Shown here: piece by piece, positions 49,901 through 61,100 of the stretch | How the letters are laid out: every line of letters starts with the position of its first letter | How positions within the stretch are numbered: position 1 is the stretch's first letter | Source: Tachypleus tridentatus | Lineage: Eukaryota; Arthropoda; Merostomata; Xiphosura; Limulidae | Reading direction: 5' to 3' | Length of the DNA: 64,000 bases | Assembly (NCBI RefSeq): GCF_004210375.1 | Contig: NC_134830.1 | Location: forward strand, 7,192,001-7,256,000 | Notes under the pieces: generated by a model | Database searches by the model: none | What the model saw: the letters and a program-made list of their open reading frames with translations, nothing else | Told to the model about the DNA's origin: nothing | Translations under genes and position numbers: made by a program

Positions 49901-52900
49901 TATAGCTATTAGAACCAAAAAATTAACTGTGAGGATCAGCTGTTTCTAGTTTTATAGCTATTAGAACCAAAATTAACTGTGAGGATCAGCTGTTTCTAGT
50001 TTTATAGCTATTAGAACCAAAATTAACTGTGAGGATCAGCTGTTTCTAGTTTTATAGCTATTAGAACCAAAATTAACTGTGTTTTAGGATCAGCTGTTTC
50101 TAGTTTTATAGCTATTAGAACCAAAATTAACTGTGAGGATCAGCTGTTTCTAGTTTTATAGCTATTAGAACCAAAATTAACTGTGAGGATCAGCTGTTTC
50201 TAGTTTTATAGCTATTAGAACCAAAATTAACTGTGAGGATCAGCTGTTTCTAGTTTTATAGCTATTAGAACCAAAATTAACTGTGAGGATCAGCTGTTTC
50301 TAGTTTTATAGCTATTAGAACCAAAATTAACTGTGAGGATCAGCTGTTTCTAGTTTTATAGCTATTAGAACCAAAATTAACTGTGAGGATCAGCTGTTTC
50401 TAGTTTTATAGCTATTAGAACCAAAATTAACTGTGAGGATCAGCTGTTTCTAGTTTTATAGCTATTAGAACCAAAATTAACTGTGAGGATCAGCTGTTTC
50501 TAGTTTTATAGCTATTAGAACCAAAATTAACTGTGAGGATCAGCTGTTTCTAGTTTTATAGCTATTAGAACCAAAATTAACTGTGAGGATCAGCTGTTTC
50601 TAGTTTTATAGCTATTAGAACCAAAATTAACTGTGAGGATCAGCTGTTTCTAGTTTTTAGCTATTAGAACCAAAATTAACTGTGTAGGATCAGCTGTTTC
50701 TAGTTTTATAGCTATTAGAACCAAAAAATTAACTGTAGTTTTAGGATCAGCTGTTTCTAGTTTTATAGCTATTAGAACCAAAATTAACTGTGAGGATCAG
50801 CTGTTTCTAGTTTTATAGCTATTAGAACCAAAATTAACTGTGAGGATCAGCTGTTTCTAGTTTTATAGCTATTAGAACCAAAATTAACTGTGAGGATCAG
50901 CTGTTTCTAGTTTTATAGCTATTAGAACCAAAATTAACTGTGAGGATCAGCTGTTTCTAGTTTTATAGCTATTAGAACCAAAATTAACTGTGAGGATCAG
51001 CTGTTTCTAGTTTTATAGCTATTAGAACCAAAATTAACTGTGAGGATCAGCTGTTTCTAGTTTTATAGCTATTAGAACCAAAATTAACTGTGAGGATCAG
51101 CTGTTTCTAGTTTTATAGCTATTAGAACCAAAATTAACTGTGAGGATCAGCTGTTTCTAGTTTTATAGCTATTAGAACCAAAATTAACTGTGAGGATCAG
51201 CTGTTTCTAGTTTTATAGCTATTAGAACCAAAATTAACTGTGAGGATCAGCTGTTTCTAGTTTTATAGCTATTAGAACCAAAATTAACTGTGAGGATCAG
51301 CTGTTTCTAGTTTTATAGCTATTAGAACCAAAATTAACTGTGAGGATCAGCTGTTTCTAGTTTTATAGCTATTAGAACCAAAATTAACTGTGAGGATCAG
51401 CTGTTTCTAGTTTTATAGCTATTAGAACCAAAGCTTAACTGTGAGGATCAGCTGTTTCTAGTTTTATAGCTATTAGAACCAAAATTAACTGTGAGGATCA
51501 GCTGTTTCTAGTTTTATAGCTTTGAGGATCAGCTGTTTCTAGTTTTATAGCTATTAGAACCAAAATTAACTGTGAGGATCAGCTGTTTCTAGTTTTATAG
51601 CTATTAGAACCAAAATTAACTGTGAGGATCAGCTGTTTCTAGTTTTATAGCTATTAGAACCAAAATTAACTGTGAGGATCAGCTGTTTCTAGTTTTATAG
51701 CTATTAGAACCAAAATTAACTGTGAGGATCAGCTGTTTCTAGTTTTATAGCTATTAGAACCAAAATTAACTGTGAGGATCAGCTGTTTCTAGTTTTATAG
51801 CTATTAGAACCAAAATTAACTGTGAGGATCAGCTGTTTCTAGTTTTATAGCTATTAGAACCAAAATTAACTGTGAGGATCAGCTGTTTCTAGTTTTATAG
51901 CTATTAGAACCAAAATTAACTGTGAGGATCAGCTGTTTCTAGTTTTATAGCTATTAGAACCAAAATTAACTGTGAGGATCAGCTGTTTCTAGTTTTATAG
52001 CTATTAGAACCAAAATTAACTGTGAGGATCAGCTGTTTCTAGTTTTATAGCTATTAGAACCAAAATTAACTGTGAGGATCAGCTGTTTCTAGTTTTATAG
52101 CTATTAGAACCAAAATTAACTGTGAGGATCAGCTGTTTCTAGTTTTATAGCTATTAGAACCAAAATTAACTGTGAGGATCAGCTGTTTCTAGTTTTATAG
52201 CTATTAGAACCAAAATTAACTGTGAGGATCAGCTGTTTCTAGTTTTATAGCTATTAGAACCAAAATTAACTGTGAGGATCAGCTGTTTCTAGTTTTATAG
52301 CTATTAGAACCAAAATTAACTGTGAGGATCAGCTGTTTCTAGTTTTATAGCTATTAGAACCAAAATTAACTGTGAGGATCAGCTGTTTCTAGTTTTATAG
52401 CTATTAGAACCAAAATTAACTGTGAGGATCAGCTGTTTCTAGTTTTATAGCTATTAGAACCAAAATTAACTGTGAGGATCAGCTGTTTCTAGTTTTATAG
52501 CTATTAGAACCAAAATTAAAGGATCAGCTGTTTCTAGTTTTATAGCTATTTAACTGTGAGGATCAGCTGTTTCTAGTTTTATAGCTATTAGAACCAAAAT
52601 TAACTGTGAGGATCAGCTGTTTCTAGTTTTATAGCTATTAGAACCAAAATTAACTGTGAGGATCAGCTGTTTCTAGTTTTATAGCTATTAGAACCAAAAT
52701 TAACTGTGAGGATCAGCTGTTTCTAGTTTTATAGCTATTAGAACCAAAATTAACTGTGAGGATCAGCTGTTTCTAGTTTTATAGCTATTAGAACCAAAAT
52801 TAACTGTGAGGATCAGCTGTTTCTAGTTTTATAGCTATTAGAACCAAAATTAACTGTGAGGATCAGCTGTTTCTAGTTTTATAGCTATTAGAACCAAAAT

Positions 52901-55095
52901 TAACTGTGAGGATCAGCTGTTTCTAGTTTTATAGCTATTAGAACCAAAATTAACTGTGAGGATCAGCTGTTTCTAGTTTTATAGCTATTAGAACCAAAAT
53001 TAACTGTGAGGATCAGCTGTTTCTAGTTTTATAGCTATTAGAACCAAAATTAACTGTGAGGCTCAGCTGTTTCTAGTTTTATAGCTATTAGAACCAAAAT
53101 TAACTGTGTAACATCAGCTGTTTCTAGTTTTATAGCTATTAGAACCAAAATTAACTGTGAGGATCAGCTGTTTCTAGTTTTATAGCTATTAGAACCAAAA
53201 TTAACTGTGAGGATCAGCTGTTTCTAGTTTTATAGCTATTAGAACCAAAATTAACTGTGAGGATCAGCTGTTTCTAGTTTTATAGCTATTAGAACCAAAA
53301 TTAACTGTGAGGATCAGCTGTTTCTAGTTTTATAGCTATTAGAACCAAAATTAACTGTGAGGATCAGCTGTTTCTAGTTTTATAGCTATTAGAACCAAAA
53401 TTAACTGTGAGGATCAGCTGTTTCTAGTTTTATAGCTATTAGAACCAAAATTAACTGTGAGGATCAGCTGTTTCTAGTTTTATAGCTATTAGAACCAAAA
53501 TTAACTGTGAGGATCAGCTGTTTCTAGTTTTATAGCTATTAGTAAACTTATAGCTATTAGAACCAAAATTAACTGTGAGGATCAGCTGTTTCTAGTTTTA
53601 TAGCTATTAGAACCAAAATTAACTGTGAGGATCAGCTGTTTCTAGTTTTATAGCTATTAGAACCAAAATTAACTGTGAGGATCAGCTGTTTCTAGTTTTA
53701 TAGCTATTAGAACCAAAATTAACTGTGAGGATCAGCTGTTTCTAGTTTTATAGCTATTAGAACCAAAATTAACTGTGAGGATCAGCTGTTTCTAGTTTTA
53801 TAGCTATTAGAACCAAAATTAACTGTGAGGATCAGCTGTTTCTAGTTTTATAGCTATTAGAACCAAAATTAACTGTGAGGATCAGCTGTTTCTAGTTTTA
53901 TAGCTATTAGAACCAAAATTAACTGTGAGGATCAGCTGTTTCTAGTTTTATAGCTATTAGAACCAAAATTAACTGTGAGGATCAGCTGTTTCTAGTTTTA
54001 TAGCTATTAGAACCAAAATTAACTGTATCAGCTGTTTCTAGTTTTATAGTAGAGGATCAGCTGTTTCTAGTTTTATAGCTATTAGAACCAAAATTAACTG
54101 TGAGGATCAGCTGTTTCTAGTTTTATAGCTATTAGAACCAAAATTAACTGTGAGGATCAGCTGTTTCTAGTTTTATAGCTATTAGAACCAAAATTAACTG
54201 TGAGGATCAGCTGTTTCTAGTTTTATAGCTATTAGAACCAAAATTAACTGTGAGGATCAGCTGTTTCTAGTTTTATAGCTATTAGAACCAAAATTAACTG
54301 TGAGGATCAGCTGTTTCTAGTTTTATAGCTATTAGAACCAAAATTAACTGTGAGGATCAGCTGTTTCTAGTTTTATAGCTATTAGAACCAAAATTAACTG
54401 TGAGGATCAGCTGTTTCTAGTTTTATAGCTATTAGAACCAAAATTAACTGTGAACCAAAATTAAGGATCAGCTGTTTCTAGTTTTATAGCTATTAGAACC
54501 AAAATTAACTGTGAGGCTCAGCTGTTTCTAGTTTTATAGCTATTAGAACCAAAATTAACTATCAGCTGTTTCTTAGCTGTTTCTAGCTGTTTCTAGCTAT
54601 TAGAACCAAAATTAACTGTTCAGCTGTTTCTAGTTTTATAGCTATTAGGATCAGCTGTTTCTAGTTTTATAGCTATTAGAACCAAAATTAACTGTGAGGA
54701 TCAGCTGTTTCTAGTTTTATAGCTATTAGAACCAAAATTAACTGTGAGGATCAGCTGTTTCTAGTTTTATAGCTATTAGAACCAAAATTAACTGTGAGGA
54801 TCAGCTGTTTCTAGTTTTATAGCTATTAGAACCAAAATTAACTGTGAGGATCAGCTGTTTCTAGTTTTATAGCTATTAGAACCAAAATTAACTGTGAGGA
54901 TCAGCTGTTTCTAGTTTTATAGCTATTAGAACCAAAATTAACTGTGAGGATCAGCTGTTTCTAGTTTTATAGCTATTAGAACCAAAATTAACTGTGAGGA
55001 TCAGCTGTTTCTAGTTTTATAGCTATTAGAACCAAAATTAACTGTGAGGATCAGCTGTTTCTAGTTTTATAGCTATTAGAACCAAAATTAACTGT

Positions 55096-55195
55096 GAGGC
55101 TCTGCTGTTTCTAGTTTTAAACCTATTAGAACCAAAATTAACACTAAAGGATGAATTGTTTTTAGTTTTATAGCTATTAGAATCAAAATTAACTG
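55096..55195. repeat. Divergent relic units in the 50-bp array (copy 2)
   Basis: Begins with the same divergent unit as 46850. It continues with a second diverged unit, AAAGGATGAATTGTTTTTAG, then TTAGAATCAAAATT. GATGAATTG replaces GATCAGCTG, a change also seen at 32661. These look like survivors of an older, less homogeneous form of the satellite. Confidence 0.85.
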
Positions 55196-58100
55196 TGAGG
55201 ATCAGCTGTTTCTAGTTTTATAGCTATTAGAACCAAAATTAACTGTGAGGATCAGCTGTTTCTAGTTTTATAGCTATTAGAACCAAAATTAACTGTGAGG
55301 ATCAGCTGTTTCTAGTTTTATAGCTATTAGAACCAAAATTAACTGTGAGGATCAGCTGTTTCTAGTTTTATAGCTATTAGAACCAAAATTAACTGTGAGG
55401 ATCAGCTGTTTCTAGTTTTATAGCTATTAGAACCAAAATTAACTGTGAGGATCAGCTGTTTCTAGTTTTATAGCTATTAGAACCAAAATTAACTGTGAGG
55501 ATCAGCTGTTTCTAGTTTTATAGCTATTAGAACCAAAATTAACTGTGAGGATCAGCTGTTTCTAGTTTTATAGCTATTAGAACCAAAATTAACTGTGAGG
55601 ATCAGCTGTTTCTAGTTTTATAGCTATTAGAACCAAAATTAACTGTGAGGATCAGCTGTTTCTAGTTTTATAGCTATTAGAACCAAAATTAACTGTGAGG
55701 ATCAGCTGTTTCTAGTTTTATAGCTATTAGAACCAAAATTAACTGTGAGGCTCAGCTGTTTCTAGTTTTATAGCTATTAGAACCAAAATTAAACTCAGCT
55801 GTTTCTAGTTTTATAGCTATTAGAACCAAAATTAACAGCTGTTTCTAGTTTTATAGCTATTAGAACCAAAATTAACTGTGAGGATCAGCTGTTTCTAGTT
55901 TTATAGCTATTAGAACCAAAATTAACTGTGAGGATCAGCTGTTTCTAGTTTTATAGCTATTAGAACCAAAATTAACTGTGAGGATCAGCTGTTTCTAGTT
56001 TTATAGCTATTAGAACCAAAATTAACTGTGAGGATCAGCTGTTTCTAGTTTTATAGCTATTAGAACCAAAATTAACTGTGAGGATCAGCTGTTTCTAGTT
56101 TTATAGCTATTAGAACCAAAATTAACTGTGAGGATCAGCTGTTTCTAGTTTTATAGCTATTAGAACCAAAATTAACTGTGAGGATCAGCTGTTTCTAGTT
56201 TTATAGCTATTAGAACCAAAATTAACTGTGAGGATCAGCTGTTTCTAGTTTTATAGCTATTAGAACCAAAATTAACTGTGAGGATCATCAGCTGTTTCTA
56301 GTTTTATAGCTATTAGAACCAAAATTAACTGTGAGGCTCAGCTGTTTCTAGTTTTATAGCTATTAGAACCAAAATTAACTGTGAGGATCAGCTGTTTCTA
56401 GTTTTATAGCTATTAGAACCAAAATTAACTGTGAGGATCAGCTGTTTCTAGTTTTATAGCTATTAGAACCAAAATTAACTGTGAGGCTGTTTCAGCTATT
56501 AGAACCAAAATTAACTGTGAGGATCAGCTGTTTCTAGTTTTATAGCTATTAGAACCAAAATTAACTGTTAGCTATTAGAACCAAAATTAACTGTGAGGAT
56601 CAGCTGTTTCTAGTTTTATAGCTATTAGAACCAAAATTAACTGTGAGGATCAGCTGTTTCTAGTTTTATAGCTATTAGAACCAAAATTAACTGTGAGGAT
56701 CAGCTGTTTCTAGTTTTATAGCTATTAGAACCAAAATTAACTGTGAGGATCAGCTGTTTCTAGTTTTATAGCTATTAGAACCAAAATTAACTGTGAGGAT
56801 CAGCTGTTTCTAGTTTTATAGCTATTAGAACCAAAATTAACTGTGAGGATCAGCTGTTTCTAGTTTTATAGCTATTAGAACCAAAATTAACTGTGAGGAT
56901 CAGCTGTTTCTAGTTTTATAGCTATTAGAACCAAAATTAACTGTGAGGATCAGCTGTTTCTAGTTTTATAGCTATTAGAACCAAAATTAACTGTGAGGAT
57001 CAGCTGTTTCTAGTTTTATAGCTATTAGAACCAAAATTAACTGTGAGGATCAGCTGTTTCTAGTTTTATAGCTATTAGAACCAAAATTAACTGTGAGGAT
57101 CAGCTGTTTCTAGTTTTATAGCTATTAGAACCAAAATTAACTGTGAGGATCAGCTGTTTCTAGTTTTATAGCTATTAGAACCAAAATTAACTGTGAGGAT
57201 CAGCTGTTTCTAGTTTTATAGCTATTAGAACCAAAATTAACTGTGAGGATCAGCTGTTTCTAGTTTTATAGCTATTAGAACCAAAATTAACTGTGAGGAT
57301 CAGCTGTTTCTAGTTTTATAGCTATTAGAACCAAAATTAACTGTGAGGATCAGCTGTTTCTAGTTTTATAGCTATTAGAACCAAAATTAACTGTGAGGAT
57401 CAGCTGTTTCTAGTTTTATAGCTATTAGAACCAAAATTAACTGTGAGGATCAGCTGTTTCTAGTTTTATAGCTATTAGAACCAAAATTAATTAACTGGAT
57501 CAGCTGTTTCTAGTTTTATAGCTATTAGAACCAAAATTAACTGTGAGGATCAGCTGTTTCTAGTTTTATAGCTATTAGAACCAAAATTAACTGTGAGGAT
57601 CAGCTGTTTCTAGTTTTATAGCTATTAGAACCAAAATTAACTGTGAGGATCAGCTGTTTCTAGTTTTATAGCTATTAGAACCAAAATTAACTGTGAGGAT
57701 CAGCTGTTTCTAGTTTTATAGCTATTAGAACCAAAATTAACTGTGAGGATCAGCTGTTTCTAGTTTTATAGCTATTAGAACCAAAATTAACTGTGAGGAT
57801 CAGCTGTTTCTAGTTTTATAGCTATTAGAACCAAAATTAACTGTGAGGATCAGCTGTTTCTAGTTTTATAGCTATTAGAACCAAAATTAACTGTGAGGAT
57901 CAGCTGTTTCTAGTTTTATAGCTATTAGAACCAAAATTAACTGTGAGGATCAGCTGTTTCTAGTTTTATAGCTATTAGAACCAAAATTAACTGTGAGGAT
58001 CAGCTGTTTCTAGTTTTATAGCTATTAGAACCAAAATTAACTGTGAGGATCAGCTGTTTCTAGTTTTATAGCTATTAGAACCAAAATTAACTGTGAGGAT

Positions 58101-61100
58101 CAGCTGTTTCTAGTTTTATAGCTATTAGAACCAAAATTAACTGTGAGGATCAGCTGTTTCTAGTTTTATAGCTATTAGAACCAAAATTAACTGTGAGGAT
58201 CAGCTGTTTCTAGTTTTATAGCTATTAGAACCAAAATTAACTGTGAGGATCAGCTGTTTCTAGTTTTATAGCTATTAGAACCAAAATTAACTGTGAGGAT
58301 CAGCTGTTTCTAGTTTTATAGCTATTAGAACCAAAATTAACTGTGAGGATCAGCTGTTTCTAGTTTTATAGCTATTAGAACCAAAATTAACTGTGAGGAT
58401 CAGCTGTTTCTAGTTTTATAGCTATTAGAACCAAAATTAACTGTGAGGATCAGCTGTTTCTAGTTTTATAGCTATTAGAACCAAAATTAACTGTGAGGAT
58501 CAGCTGTTTCTAGTTTTATAGCTATTAGAACCAAAATTAACTGTAGCTATTAGAACCAAAATTAAGGATCAGCTGTTTCTAGTTTTATAGCTATTAGAAC
58601 CAAAATTAACTGTGAGGATCAGCTGTTTCTAGTTTTATAGCTATTAGAACCAAAATTAACTGTGAGGATCAGCTGTTTCTAGTTTTATAGCTATTAGAAC
58701 CAAAATTAACTGTGAGGATCAGCTGTTTCTAGTTTTATAGCTATTAGAACCAAAATTAACTGTGAGGATCAGCTGTTTCTAGTTTTATAGCTATTAGAAC
58801 CAAAATTAACTGTGAGGATCAGCTGTTTCTAGTTTTATAGCTATTAGAACCAAAATTAACTGTGAGGATCAGCTGTTTCTAGTTTTATAGCTATTAGAAC
58901 CAAAATTAACTGTGAGGATCAGCTGTTTCTAGTTTTATAGCTATTAGAACCAAAATTAACTGTGAGGATCAGCTGTTTCTAGTTTTATAGCTATTAGAAC
59001 CAAAATTAACTGTGAGGATCAGCTGTTTCTAGTTTTATAGCTATTAGAACCAAAATTAACTGTGAGGAACTGCTATTATAGCTATTAGAAAAATTAACTG
59101 GATCAGCTGTTTCTAGTTTTATAGCTATTAGAACCAAAATTAACTGTTAACTAGTTTTATAGTAGAACCAAAATTAACTGTGAGGATCAGCTGTTTCTAG
59201 TTTTATAGCTATTAGAACCAAAATTAACTGTGAGGATCAGCTGTTTCTAGTTTTATAGCTATTAGAACCAAAATTAACTGTGAGGATCAGCTGTTTCTAG
59301 TTTTATAGCTATTAGAACCAAAATTAACTGTGAGGATCAGCTGTTTCTAGTTTTATAGCTATTAGAACCAAAATTAACTGTGAGGATCAGCTGTTTCTAG
59401 TTTTATAGCTATTAGAACCAAAATTAACTGTGAGGATCAGCTGTTTCTAGTTTTATAGCTATTAGAACCAAAATTAACTGTGAGGATCAGCTGTTTCTAG
59501 TTTTATAGCTATTAGAACCAAAATTAACTGTGAGGATCAGCTGTTTCTAGTTTTATAGCTATTAGAACCAAAATTAACTGTGAGGATCAGCTGTTTCTAG
59601 TTTTATAGCTATTAGAACCAAAATTAACTGTGATCAGGATCAGCTGTTTCTAGTTTTATAGCTATTAGAACCAAAATTAACTGTGAGGATCAGCTGTTTC
59701 TAGTTTTATAGCTATTAGAACCAAAATTAACTGTGAGGATCAGCTGTTTCTAGTTTTATAGCTATTAGAACCAAAATTAACTGTGAGGATCAGCTGTTTC
59801 TAGTTTTATAGCTATTAGAACCAAAATTAACTGTGAGGATCAGCTGTTTCTAGTTTTATAGCTATTAGAACCAAAATTAACTGTGAGGATCAGCTGTTTC
59901 TAGTTTTATAGCTATTAGAACCAAAATTAACTGTGAGGATCAGCTGTTTCTAGTTTTATAGCTATTAGAACCAAAATTAACTGTGAGGATCAGCTGTTTC
60001 TAGTTTTATAGCTATTAGAACCAAAATTAACTGTGAGGATCAGCTGTTTCTAGTTTTATAGCTATTAGAACCAAAATTAACTGTGAGGATCAGCTGTTTC
60101 TAGTTTTATAGCTATTAGAACCAAAATTAACTGTGAGGATCAGCTGTTTCTAGTTTTATAGCTATTAGAACCAAAATTAACTGTGAGGATCAGCTGTTTC
60201 TAGTTTTATAGCTATTAGAACCAAAATTAACTGTGAGGATCAGCTGTTTCTAGTTTTATAGCTATTAGAACCAAAATTAACTGTGAGGATCAGCTGTTTC
60301 TAGTTTTATAGCTATTAGAACCAAAATTAACTGTGAGGATCAGCTGTTTCTAGTTTTATAGCTATTAGAACCAAAATTAACTGTGAGGATCAGCTGTTTC
60401 TAGTTTTATAGCTATTAGAACCAAAATTAACTGTGAGGATCAGCTGTTTCTAGTTTTATAGCTATTAGAACCAAAATTAACTGTGAGGATCAGCTGTTTC
60501 TAGTTTTATAGCTATTAGAACCAAAATTAACTGTGAGGATCAGCTGTTTCTAGTTTTATAGCTATTAGAACCAAAATTAACTGTGAGGATCAGCTGTTTC
60601 TAGTTTTATAGCTATTAGAACCAAAATTAACTGTGAGGATCAGCTGTTTCTAGTTTTATAGCTATTAGAACCAAAATTAACTGTGAGGATCAGAACCAAA
60701 ATTAACTGTGAGGATCAGCTGTTTCTAGTTTTATAGCTATTAGAACCAAAATTAACTGTGAGGATCAGCTGTTTCTAGTTTTATAGCTATTAGAACCAAA
60801 ATTAACTGTGAGGATCAGCTGTTTCTAGTTTTATAGCTATTAGAACCAAAATTAACTGTGAGGATCAGCTGTTTCTAGTTTTATAGCTATTAGAACCAAA
60901 ATTAACTGTGAGGATCAGCTGTTTCTAGTTTTATAGCTATTAGAACCAAAATTAACTGTGAGGATCAGCTGTTTCTAGTTTTATAGCTATTAGAACCAAA
61001 ATTAACTGTGAGGATCAGCTGTTTCTAGTTTTATAGCTATTAGAACCAAAATTAACTGTGAGGATCAGCTGTTTCTAGTTTTATAGCTATTAGAACCAAA

